DNA from: Pseudoips prasinana
Lineage: Eukaryota > Arthropoda > Insecta > Lepidoptera > Nolidae
Assembly: GCA_951640165.1 (NCBI GenBank)
Contig: OX621252.1
Location: 1,086,501-1,150,500, forward strand
Direction: 5' to 3'
DNA: 64,000 bases
Shown: positions 53,367-63,851 of the stretch, one piece after another
Layout: each line of letters begins with the position of its first letter
How positions within the stretch are numbered: the first letter of the stretch is position 1
The notes under the pieces: model-generated
Told to the model about the DNA's origin: nothing
The model's database searches: none
Seen by the model: only the letters and a program-made list of their open reading frames with translations
Made by a program: the position numbers and the translations under genes

Positions 53367-54520
53367 CCTTCGGAAGGATAGCGGGGTAACTCATCACCCC
53401 ACTCGTTCAAAAAAGATGCGATAACTTTTTATACGTTAACTGAGAGTAGTTGTGATTTTCTGTATTCTCCTATTTAAGCATACGTAATTAGTCGCATATG
53501 CCACTCAGGACAGTCGTGGATTTAGCTATATTAACCTTGCTGGGGTGACCGAGCACCCCACTATCCTTTTACGTTCGTGTTTGTTTGCAAAGGGCTAACT
53601 AAAATAACAGCATTTTTCGGCATAAATGGCAAGACTTACCGACGATGATATTGCTAAATATTTGGAAAAATCTAGGCAATACAAGTACTGATGGGGAATA
53701 CTCTTCATATGAGAGTGAACTGTCGGATATTGAAGATAATGTGTCTGTGCATTCAGACCAGGGTGACGTTATTGAACATGCTGACACTAGTGACGATGAC
53801 GACGTCCCGTTAGCCCAATATCGAAGCAATGTTTTACGAGGGAAGAATGGACATGTTTGGTCGTTGAGGTGTGGATGGCTTTTGATAAAATATTTAATGA
53901 TGCATTCCTATAGTACGCACAGAGCCACAAGACGTTAGCCACTTCGCTTCTTCTACGGCATGATTGATTAAGCCGGTATTAATTCTATGATACTTTATGT
54001 TGCTGCTAAATGCCCTACGACTCCTGTTAATAAGTTTCGAAGCAGATATTTGAAGGAATTGCTAATGAAATTATCCGAAACGTATATGTGGCGTCGTTTG
54101 AACACGATTTTACCGCTAGAAATAAGTAAAAATATACAGGTGTTCTAAACATGAACCAGGAACCTTCTGGACGTGAACCCCCGTTAAAACTACAGTAACA
54201 CGCTCGGTGCTCATTGTGTTCAAGAAAAAAAGACAAAAAAGTTACAATTGTTTGAGTTAAATCTCATTTACCTGTGTGTTCCAATCACCGTAAATATATT
54301 TGTCTGAACTGCATAAAATCTTAAATGTATATAGATATATACGAATAAACTAGTTAATATAGTTTTTTATACTCGGATTTAGAACTATATTACTTGTTTC
54401 ATTAAAAATTAAGAATTTTTTTTTTGTAAAAATACCTTTTATTGGCGCAAATAAGTTGTGGGGTGATGGGTCACCCCCCTATCCTTACATGTATGCCAAT
54501 ACTGCCTATCCTGCCGAAGG
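53367..54520 (+). mobile_element. internally deleted piggyBac element
   Basis: Flanked by TTAA at 53363-53366 and 54521-54524, the exact target of piggyBac. Terminal inverted repeats CCTTCGGAAGGATAG and (complement of the right end) CCTTCGGCAGGATAG differ at one position. Subterminal GGGGTGA...CACCCC blocks lie near both ends. Inside are N- and C-terminal scraps of a transposase; the catalytic middle is deleted. 1154 bp; it could move only with a helper transposase. Confidence 0.88.
53626..54130 (+). pseudogene. piggyBac transposase remnant
   Basis: Starts MARLTDDDIAKYLEKS, then after a frameshift SELSDIEDNVSVHSDQ and DDDDVPLAQYRS in the acidic N-terminal region. Further on, a piece reads FRSRYLKELLMKLSETYMWR-like in the style of the region near the piggyBac C-terminus. 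The DDD catalytic core is absent. The N-terminal start and the acidic run match piggyBac-like proteins; assignment is firm mainly because of the ends and TTAA sites. Confidence 0.75.
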
Positions 54521-55364
54521 TTAATGGTGTCTTAGTAGGCGTAAGAAGCGTCTGCATCTAGAGTTTTGTGTACCATAGGTAGATAATGATATCAATTCTA
54601 TCATCTGTACAAGGAAAAACAAGTGAAATTCTTTGAAACATGTATCAGGTTAAACCCAGTCGTAATTGACACGAACAAGTTTAGAAACGCCATGTACCTA
54701 GGTATAGTTAACCAGTTTTTTAATGCTTTGTCTTATTCAATTAGTCTGCATATTTAAATTTTTCCTCTATGACTTTGTACCTACATTTAGTTAGTCTGGG
54801 GAATTATATCATCAACATAATATTAATACGTGAAAAAAAAAAACATTTTCATCACCCTATCTCGGAAAGAGTATTTTTGCTCTTCGATATCTGAGTGGAA
54901 AAGTAGTTTTTATCCTCTAGAAAAAAAGTAAATTTGAATTAAGAACATCGTGTCCTCTAGGTTTGTGAATGCAAAATATCATTAAACCTATTTACTTCTA
55001 CCTCTATGGTGCCGAATTTATCATACATTTTTGAAGTTATACTTCTTTTGGCGCGATGGAGAAAAATGATGAGAGTGAATTTTTACGATGCGCGCGCACA
55101 CCGACACCAAAAAATTTAACAGCATGAAGTTAGTTCTAGGTGGTATGAAAATTGATAACTATGTTCAAGTTGTATATTAAGAAGTATAACTTCTAACGCG
55201 TGTACATAAGTACACACAACTTTTTTTTTAAATTTATTAAAAGCAACGACTCGGAACCTTCTTGGTGTACTTCTTTTTAATTTGTTTGTGCAATATTACT
55301 TATCTATTACACTCAAACTGTAGCAACGTTACTTAAGGTTTTCCTAATTATACCTACCTAAGTA
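54521..55364. other. unrecognised DNA
   Basis: No gene or repeat recognised. Confidence 0.35.
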
Positions 55365-55664
55365 TTATTTGTTATAATTTAAAGATTGTCCTGTAATACT
55401 TACAAATCATAAAATAGTAATGATTACCTAAACTGAAATAAAAGAATTTATACTAATTTTTTTTTCGCATTAGGCATTTCCTCGCTGAGGTGTAATGAAA
55501 AGTTACGTGTTGCATTATTTGTTATATTTTAAAGATTGTCACTTATAATATAATATCGTAATTAACACCTCAACTGAAATAAAAGTATTTATAATAATAT
55601 TTTTTTTTGCATTTAGTCATATCCTCGCTGAGGTGTGATGAAAAGTTACGTGTTGCACTCGAGT
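55365..55664. repeat. two tandem 150-bp units
   Basis: Units 55365-55514 and 55515-55664 share TTATTTGTTAT, TTTAAAGATTGTC, ACTGAAATAAAAG, TCCTCGCTGAGGTGT and AAAAGTTACGTGTTGCA in the same order. The stretch right after (55665-55790, with TCTAATTTTAGA and CGAGTGCAAAGATTTTTCAC) is not repeated. Confidence 0.75.
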
Positions 55665-55939
55665 GCAAAGATTTTTCACCTCGTGCTCTTTTGATTTCCT
55701 CGGTAATGCTCAGGATTCTAATTTTAGAATCCTTCGCTTGCTCGGTTATCAAAATAGAGCACGCGGTTAAAAAGCAACTTTGTAGTCTTGTATAACAAAT
55801 AACTAATTACCCCTTTTTACGAAAATTGAGCAGAGTATGAAATTTGTAACAGTTAAATTTCATATGCAGAAGCAGAAAGTTAATACTTTATATAATGAAT
55901 TTTAAATCTAGCATATTTTCATATATTTCATGATTCACC

Positions 55940-56195
55940 TTCACCATAGCCTAGTTGGTAGTGTTCCTGCCTACGAAGCTGGTGGTCCTGGGTTCGAATC
56001 CCGGTAAGTGCAAATATTTGTGTGATGAGCACGAATATTTGTTTCTGAGTCATGGATGTTTTCTATGTATTTATGTATTTATCTATCTATATAAGTATGT
56101 ATATCGTCGCCTGGTACCCATAGTACAAGCTTTGCTTAGTTTGGGGCTAGGATGCTCTGTGTGACATTGTCCCCAGATATTATTATTATTATTCC
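55940..56195 (+). mobile_element. SINE-A copy 5
   Basis: Complete head (A box TAGCCTAGTTGG, B box GGTTCGAATCC) and body to CCCCAGATATTATTATTATT. Confidence 0.88.
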
Positions 56196-56714
56196 AAATT
56201 ATTTATTAATAGTTCTTATTTTTAACATATTTATATCTATAAAATTGAAATTATTATTATTATTATCGAGTTTACCCACATACAGGGACACAACATTAAG
56301 TTATCACAACTGCATATGTTCTGTAGCGTGGAGGTACATCCTCAGTAAGCCTGCCCTTCGAGCAATAAATCTCTTTGCCCTTCCTATATCTTGAGAGATA
56401 ATGGCAATATGGCTGCCAATAATGAGGAACATTGGGAAGCCGGCGTTCTAACTGCTCATTGGCTGGATTAAAAGTTACATTGAATACTAACCAATAACGC
56501 GGCAGTATTCGTTTGATGCTTAGATTATGATTGCGTAGGAGAATGTTAATATATGACCATCTTAAAATATGGAAAATATAGAAGGCACTGTAACACTCGC
56601 AGCAGCGAGTTTATCCTAACTGGTATCTAGGGGGAGATCTTCAAAATGATAAAACACGTATCAAACACCAATCACGTATTTTATTTAATAATAATGAACT
56701 AGTTTTCACAATAC
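56196..56714. other. unrecognised DNA
   Basis: Nothing recognised. Confidence 0.35.
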
Positions 56715-56770
56715 ATTAAATCAAATCAAATTATTATTTATTTGCCATGAATGTAGGTAACAAAATAAAG
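56715..56770 (-). repeat. LINE tail-like segment
   Basis: AAATCAAATCAAATTATTA at 56718 followed by TTTATTTGCCATGAATG is the reverse of a LINE 3' end closing in GGCAAATAAATAA (compare 35815). Confidence 0.4.
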
Positions 56771-58084
56771 GTGTCACTGGCGTTAACAAAGTCAGTAAAA
56801 AATAAATGTCAAATTCAATATGTCATCTTGATATAGTCAAAACATACCTATTACTATTGTTACAAACGAAAGTAAACATAAATTAAATTAATTACATTAA
56901 ATTATTAATTAATACTTTCAGCAAAAACTATGTTAACAATCAATAATCTTAGAAAGAATTATCGCTAAGGAAATCATTAACAGAATAGTAATTCTTTAGC
57001 ACTTCACTTTTGTAACTCTTGACAATCATCACTCAAACATTAAATTATACTTTTTTATTAATTTCAATTCTATTATAACTTTAAAACCTATGTCCAGCTA
57101 CTTTACATGAATGACCAGAGATATCTATCTTCGCAAAAGAGGTTTTATTTTATAGGAGGGCAGGTAATATCATTACAGCACTGTACCGTAACTTTCCCAA
57201 CAATTTTCCTCAATTTAGAAACAATAATCGAAGCATGTTAATAAAACATTGGATTACGTACAAAGGTCGACCAAATACCTACAATGGCCTCCAATTACGC
57301 CTCGCAATAAAACTCGCACGCGAAATAAGTGTCCAGCGATAGCAGAACTTTAACGGCTTTCAAATATGGCTAGTGAATAAACAAATTTAGACTTTATTCT
57401 TCTTATTAATAATGTTTAATATCCTACATCATAATCTCGGGCAAGCAAAAACCTAGAGGTGTTTATTTGGACCCAATATTTGGCAGGTCTATGTAGGTAA
57501 GTATTACTTGCCCTGATAGTGCTACAGACATTCAAGTTTACAGTACAATCAGAGGTGGAGTTGAGAAATTTTGGGAGTAGTTTAAACCTCTAGCTTTTAA
57601 CCTTGACAAATTATTTACATCGAAACCTTACTAGGTGTTTTATACTCTACCAAGTGAACGTACATACATCCAGCACACGTGATAGTAATTGGTCATAAGC
57701 CTAAAATACATTACATAGACTCACGCCTGTTTCGATAATTATATGCATTGTTAGCTATTCGTACTATCATCAATATGAAAAGTCGATCTGCAGTGGTTAC
57801 AGCTTTAGGTTGGTATTATTTTATCAGCCATACAGAATAACGTGATTGCACAATCTGTTCATGCTGGGATTTACCCGGTACGTAGGATGCACAATAGCGA
57901 CACATTAGAACATATTTCATGCACTGTTGAGTTCACGACACTAATTGCTATGTAGGCAGTCTGGCCATACAAAGAGTCTCCTTCACAAGTGGACAAATAG
58001 ACAACATGCCATCAAACTAAAATTCGTCTATAAAACACCAAAACCATAAAAATTCCTCCCGGTCGAATACGAGACGAGCCATCC
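56771..58084. other. unrecognised DNA (1.3 kb)
   Basis: The longest stretch with no repeat resemblance in this half; could be single-copy intron or intergenic DNA. No exon-like frame or splice pair that I can support. Confidence 0.35.
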
Positions 58085-58285
58085 AGCGCGGGATATAATA
58101 ATATTATAGTGCAAAAGTGTGCGCAAACACAGGGGCACTTTCATTCTATTATTCTCATGATCCGATGGGACGACTGCGACACGACCGGAAAGTGATCAGG
58201 TACAGAACCTACGGCTTTACGTGCTCGCCGAGGCACAAGGGTGCAATATCGCGAACTCCAAGACTTCGAGCTGATACTGAGATTT
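58085..58285 (-). mobile_element. SINE-C copy without head
   Basis: ATAGTGCAAAAGTGTGCGCA, AGGGGCACTTTCATTCTAT, ATCCGATGGGACGACTGCGA and TTTACGTGCTCGCCGAGGCA, the reversed SINE-C body; ends TCGAGCTGATACTGAGATT. Confidence 0.68.
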
Positions 58286-58344
58286 TTTTCTTAACCAGAA
58301 ACAAAGAAATTTTGTATTTATTTAAACGCGAATTATTTCACAAT

Positions 58345-58440
58345 TGGATCTTAAATGCGAGCGTCCGTGGGCGGCGGTGACCACTTCCATCAGGTGACCC
58401 ACTTGCTCGTATGCACTGCTAATTCAATATTGAAACATAT
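58345..58440 (-). repeat. Rep-D dispersed repeat, copy 3
   Basis: GTCCGTGGGCGGCGGTGACC and CATCAGGTGACCCACTTGCT, reversed Rep-D core. Confidence 0.6.
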
Positions 58441-58454
58441 AGTAATATTAAAAA

Positions 58455-58763
58455 CTAGCTGTACCCGCGGTTTACCCGCGTTAAATTTTATAAATTATCT
58501 CAGCTCCTCTCCCGTACGAGATAGCGTGATAATATGTAGCCTATATGTTAACTCGACCTCTTAGTAATATTCATGCAATTTGAAGTAAATCCATACAGTA
58601 CTTTTTGAGTTTAGCCCGGACATACATACAGACAAACTGACAAAAATTCCAAAATCTACATTTTTGGCTTCGATATCGATAGCAGATCACGCCCCAAGTA
58701 TCCTTTTAAAAAAATATTCGATGAACAGTTTTGACTTTCCTACGATTTTATTATATGTATAGA
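58455..58763 (-). mobile_element. non-autonomous Helitron
   Basis: Same family as 3890 and 25928: CTAG at 58455-58458, CGCGGGTAAACCGCGGG hairpin in the minus-strand 3' end, GA (TC) at 58762-58763, flanked by A and T. Confidence 0.82.
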
Positions 58764-58788
58764 TAATATTAAAAATAAGTATGACAAC

Positions 58789-58857
58789 TTACAAAACTAG
58801 ACTTATTTATCTTGATTTGTAAGGTACAAATGAAGATAAATAATTCTAGTTTTGTAA
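58789..58857. repeat. 33-bp inverted repeat, 3-nt loop
   Basis: Arms 58789-58821 and 58825-58857 (TTACAAAACTAGACTTATT and complement) with two mismatches and loop AGG. A transcript would form a long, nearly perfect hairpin. It lies 26 bp after the Helitron. Confidence 0.88.
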
Positions 58858-60062
58858 TTGAAATGTTTTCAATACAAAACAAACATGATCGCAATTCAAT
58901 CTTTAACTGTATCTTATACTTCCAGCATTCGTTTGAACATGGATTCGCTGTGTTTAATATAGCCTGTACAAATTATACGTCCCGTTCGCAAAGATGAGAA
59001 CTACGGAACGTATGACCGCACATGATTGTGGAGTATTGCTATAATCGTTACTTCTGGGTGTTTTAAGCTATTAACTACTAACTACCTAGTTAAAAATATG
59101 AAACTTTATAAACATAATTCACTTAAAAAATTACAACCTGTACTCAAATTGGCATTCCTCTTTGTTACACAACCCAGATATGAGGGAGATCACCAGCTCT
59201 GATTCAGATTCAAACCTACTTTTTTTTAACTTGACGTTAGATTTTCCTTGTTGAGTTTGACTCCATAGAAACCTCTAGTAAAGTCTCCACTGCTTTACTG
59301 GGGTATAGTGCAGTCACTTACAGGTCAAGGTGACTTTAGTTACTAATTACTTAATTGTGTTGAAACGTTGACTCAAAAAAAAAAGAAAAAAATATATTAG
59401 GGTATAACTTCAACTTGGCTCTGACGGACTTTAGTTGACTTTTGACTAAATGACGAAAACGCTGCATAATATTGAATTCTTTTTTTACGTTTAACATGAC
59501 GTTTACAGTTATTCTATGAGGCTTAGAAAATACCTTCACCGGGAAATAGAGACGAGTGGGGGCTCAATCCATCTAGTGAATAAGCCTGAGTAACCTGCGC
59601 CAGAAGGCGTTCCCTTTAGGGTTCAATCCTCTTCCCTTTAGGGCTTTTGGAGGCAGACGAGCTAGCGGCCCAAAAGCTGCTCATGGACAATCGCAGTGCC
59701 AGGGGGCCCAGTAAACCGCTGCCTACCGTGAGATTAATACTCTTTTTAGACCTCGTTTAAAGAAGGAGCAAGTGATGCATGAAAGGGTTGAATTTTAAAG
59801 GACGAATTGTGCAACTGTCGCTCTATGTTATTTAATACACGAAGTCTGCTTACCTACTGTCCCCTGTAAATTAGATAAGTTATGCTAAATTATGCTAAAT
59901 GTCTATAGATAGCAGATATTATGGACAGACACCACCTCTACTTCTCCTGGCCCAACTCCCTTATAAAGAACTTTGGTGTAGGCAACCCATCCTCATATTG
60001 ATTTAGCTCTTTCGTACATAACCCGGATATAGAAGCCAGCACGAGGTCTGCTTCTGCTAGTC
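58858..60062. other. unrecognised DNA
   Basis: No gene. The 59500-59760 part is GC-richer (GCGCCAGAAGGCGTTCCC, duplicated CCCTTTAGGG) and holds the left arm of the inverted repeat 59645-60676. A (TTTA)-free poly(A)-like run is at 59375-59390. Confidence 0.35.
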
Positions 60063-60676
60063 TTTTTTAGGGTTCCGTAGCCAAATGGCAAAAAACGGAA
60101 CCCTTATAGATACGTCATGTCTGTCTGTCTGTCCGTCCGTATATCAGCCACTTTTTTCCGAAACTATAATAGCAGTACTGTTGAAACTTAGTAAGTAGAT
60201 GTATTATGTAAACCGCATTAAGATTTTCACACAAAAATACAAAAAGAACAACAATTTTGGGGGGTACCCATACATAGAAATGAAACTCAAAAAAAAATGT
60301 TCATCGTACCTATACATGTGGGGTATCTATGGATAGGTCTTCAAAAATAATTGTGAGGTTCCTAATATCATTTTTTTATTTTCTGAATAGTTTGAGAGAC
60401 ACTTCCAAAGTGGAAAAATGAGTGTCCCCCTCCCCCCTGTAACTTCTAAAATAAGAGAATGATAAAACTAAAAACAATATATGATGTACATTACCATACG
60501 ATGGATGGTTTGAACGAGATCTAGTTAGTTGTTGTTTTTAATGGGTCATAAATCGTAAACCGCAATTTACCTTTCATTTAATCAACTGAAATACTTGCTG
60601 CTGCGGAACCCTTCATGGGCGAGTCCGACTCGCTCTTGGCCGGTTTTTTTTAATGCTAGCTCGTCTGCCTCCAAAA
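59645..60676. repeat. distant perfect 22-bp inverted repeat
   Basis: TTTTGGAGGCAGACGAGCTA plus GC at 59645-59666 is exactly complementary to 60655-60676. The right arm begins 3 bp after the GGGTTCCG element. The arms enclose 988 bp. Confidence 0.8.
60063..60651 (+). mobile_element. GGGTTCCG-type element, copy 3
   Basis: TTTTTTAGGGTTCCGTAGCC to CTTGGCCGGTTTTTTT, 589 bp, with the same two terminal hairpins as copies 1 and 2 and a shared centre (ACTTCCAAAGTGG, TGATGTACATTACCAT). Confidence 0.78.
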
Positions 60677-62164
60677 CCAATAAAAAAAGTGCTGGATGGG
60701 TTTGTGCTTGAACCACGATCTGACCTGATGGTAAGTGAAGATGTGGTCGAAGGTGGACCGTGCGTACCCACTATCCAGCCTACTCTCTTTAGATACTTTA
60801 GTATCAAGTAGTTTTATGCGAGGCACTTCATATATTTAAGCAAAAAGTGTTCAAGATGCAAACCTCGGAAGTAGTGAGCAAGTCAGTCAAGGCAGCCGTT
60901 GCGCAAACGGTGGGCGCAGTGAAAGCCAATCTTGCACAACTCGAGATTAGAGCAAAGTGCAACACAGCCGTATAGAAATGCACTCCAATCTAATGCAGTA
61001 TGAGGAAAATCTTCAGTTCTCTGCATAGCGAACAGGTTATAGATACATATATGAAAATGCAGACTAATCTAAATAAGCCAGCATTATCCTTATTCTAGTA
61101 TATGGAAACTTCTTATAAGATAGGTAGGTATATGATTTCCATTTACCTTATATACACACGGTAAATTGAAATTGACACTCACGACTTTAAATATCTAACG
61201 AAGCGTTGTAAGTGGCGAAGCGTATGACGGGTTCTAGACAAAGTTAATAAATCGTATGTATACAATTTTTAACGACCATGGTCAATACTAGAATTATAAT
61301 TATAATTAGGATGTTTGCATACAAGGTGTAACAGCAATATTTAACGAAATTAAAGCACCTTAATCTGCTCATAATTACAATACCTATGCATAAAAAGAAA
61401 TATTCATACATTTATTATATAATAGATAAACCGGTAAGTTTGTTATAGTTATATTTCTTTTCGATCTACGCAAGATTATAATAAAATATTGCGCAATATT
61501 CTTCTTAATAGTAGAACTAGACTACACTGGGTTCCTATTAGAATATGCTATCCTGCTACTTTATCTTAATATTCTAAAAACATAATTGATATTTGTGTTT
61601 AAAATGGAAATTATTGCCTTTGAATGTCTTTTGTTTTGGTAGAGTATTGTAATTATGTGACTTGTTCCTATTGTTTTCAATAACTTTTGTTGTCGAAAAG
61701 GATGAACAGAAGTGAAAATAGATATTTCTCACATACCTAGTTGTCAGTTCGAGGTACGCTACAAAGAACTCACATTCCTAGAAGCACTGGCTCATAAATA
61801 AAATTAAAGTAAATAATGGTCATTTGCTCTAATATAGCCATTAATGTAAAGAATATGTAAAATATTCAAAACGTACTTGCAGCCAGTACTCTCAACCGGT
61901 AGCTTAATTTTAGCGACTAATACCTGAGGGCATCCTTACGGGATTCGGGCCACAAATTCAGAAAAATTTGATTACTTCTTATAACAGATTGTATACAAAT
62001 TATGACAGTTTTTAATAGTATGTATGAGTATATATAATTAGTGTATGATATGTTTATTAACATACGTTAATTGGGAAGTAATACTAAGTTATGCAATATA
62101 TTTAACACAGTTCCTTAGTATAATTTACTTGTTGCACTCCTGCTACAGTTTACTTTACTTTCAG
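60677..62164. other. unrecognised DNA
   Basis: Partial Rep-D-like (CCTGATGGTAAGTGA, 60723) and Rep-E-like (61885-61950: TACTCTCAACCGGTAGCTTA) scraps. No gene. Confidence 0.35.
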
Positions 62165-62335
62165 CTCCTATCCATCCAAAGGTTGTCTGGAAGAGGTCGC
62201 TTAAGACGATAAGACGGGCGGTCTTATCGTCTTATCGCCTATTGCACCTTATGTTCTTTATATTATATCCAATGTATTTTCTTTCTGTCTGAGTGTGTAC
62301 AATAAAGAGTATTCTATCTATCTTTATGTACATGT
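62165..62335 (+). repeat. LINE 3' end with (TATC)n tail
   Basis: CCAAAGGTTGTCTGGAAGAG, CTATTGCACCTTATGTTC and AATAAAGAGTATTCTATC are the plus form of 42672-42870. It contains a small inverted duplication CGATAAGAC GGGCG GTCTTATCG (about 62206-62228), not seen in the other copy. Confidence 0.65.
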
Positions 62336-62384
62336 ACCTAACTTGTACATAAGACCATACCTACCTTATGTATTTCATAATTAA

Positions 62385-63725
62385 TAAAATAAATAAAATA
62401 AAATAAAAAAGGTTTTTATTCACGTAGACTTTAAAAAAGCGCTTGTAAATAGTCAGAACATGTTTGTAGTAATATAGTTGTATACATTAGATATTATTTC
62501 TAGTAACATAGATATTTAGGTACATCTTGTATGAAAACATTTATAAAATTTATTTTATTACAGAAATGATAGGTATTTAGCTAGCTCGTATCAAGTTATT
62601 GTCAAGAGATTATGTTTAATTATCTAGTTTAAGTCTAATATTTTTACTACATATTGTCAATGGTTCTGTCTATATTAAAGGTATTATTATTATGACGGAC
62701 CTTGTGTTAATAACGACGGTCGCGCTTTAATGCTACCACCGGATCCAATGCGCCCCAACTGAGAAGACCCAGCGAAACAAACTCAGTGGGTTCATCTACT
62801 ACCGGTTTCAACACGACCCAGTTGAGACGGTCCGGCGAAACATACTCAAGCGGGCATGAACACGGGATTTGGTCCAATTAGAGTAATTATTTAGTAGGCA
62901 AACACAATATATGCTCGATCGGTTGTCTGAATGCTTATTATTTTAGATTATATTTAGGTATACAAAAGAAAAACTTCGAAACAATAACATTATTCATTTT
63001 GAGACAGAGTCAATAATTTTAAATTAAGTATATGATAGCAATCATTTACAGATAGTTCACGTAACACAGCAGATCAGTCATGTCTATATGGCTACAAGAT
63101 CTCCAGCGAGCAATGTGCAGGTAGGAAGTGAGAGCCAGACGTCTTTGTCATCGATGTACTCTTTAGTGGTGTAATAACCCCTAGCCATAAGTATACGTTT
63201 AATATGTGTTTTAAAACTTGTGTCAGGCAGATCAGTAATTTGAGTAGGAAGCTTGTTATAAAACCTAATACAATTTCCTAAAAATGATTTATTAGTTTTG
63301 CTTACTCTAAAGCCTGGCATGGCTAGTTTGTTTTTATTCCTAGTATTTATATTATGCAGTTCACTTTTCTTTTTATAATTATGAATATTTTTTCTAACAA
63401 ACATTATATTCTGATATATATATTCCGATGGCACAGTAAGTATATTTATTTCTTTAAACAAATTTTGCAAAGAATCGCGACTGCCTAAACCATAAATGGC
63501 TCTGACTGCTCTTTTCTGCAATACAAAAATAGTACCTATGTCAGCCGCCGAACCCCACAGCAGAATGCCATACGACATAATGCTATGAAAGTACGCGAAA
63601 TACACTAATCTAGCAGTTTGTTCATCTGACAATTGCCTTATTTTCCAGACAGCATAGGAAGCCGAACTCAATTTACCTGCTAACTTTTCAATCTGAGGAC
63701 CCCATTGCAATTTTGAATCAAGTGC
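62385..63725 (-). mobile_element. LINE2, 5'-truncated copy (joins coding end to 3' UTR)
   Basis: Minus strand: the LINE2 C-terminal coding domain (63725-63113) passes directly into the 3' UTR (63112-62385) and the A/T-rich tail. It is flanked by AATTAA on both sides (62379-62384 and 63726-63731), a 6-bp target duplication that shows it inserted as one unit. It proves the order coding end then 3' UTR for LINE2 and is the LINE1-free form of the junction at 44375/48495. Confidence 0.85.
63084..63725 (-). pseudogene. LINE2 C-terminal domain, truncated
   Basis: Begins inside DSKLQWGPQIEKLAGKLSSA and ends GYYTTKEYIDDKDVW ... LLAGDLVAI with the stop at 63084-63086. Nearly identical to 48495-49105. 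The open frame extends to 63767 only through flanking DNA. Confidence 0.85.
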
Positions 63726-63851
63726 AATTAACGCACAACAACGTCCTCTTAGTCGAATTCCGGCCACGGTGGTGGCTAGGCTCTTTATCTTTATAAAGTG
63801 CGGCGCTGTAGAGCCTTCGCCATCCTAGCTACGCTACGATTTGCTGGACGG

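Noticed and set aside
56771..58084. possible host exon(s)
   Set aside because: No frame with recognisable protein similarity and no convincing splice-site pair; left as unrecognised DNA.
43655..63725. segmental duplication linking the two LINE2 loci
   Set aside because: The outer flanks differ and the 62385-63725 copy has its own 6-bp target duplication, so they are independent insertions of one family.
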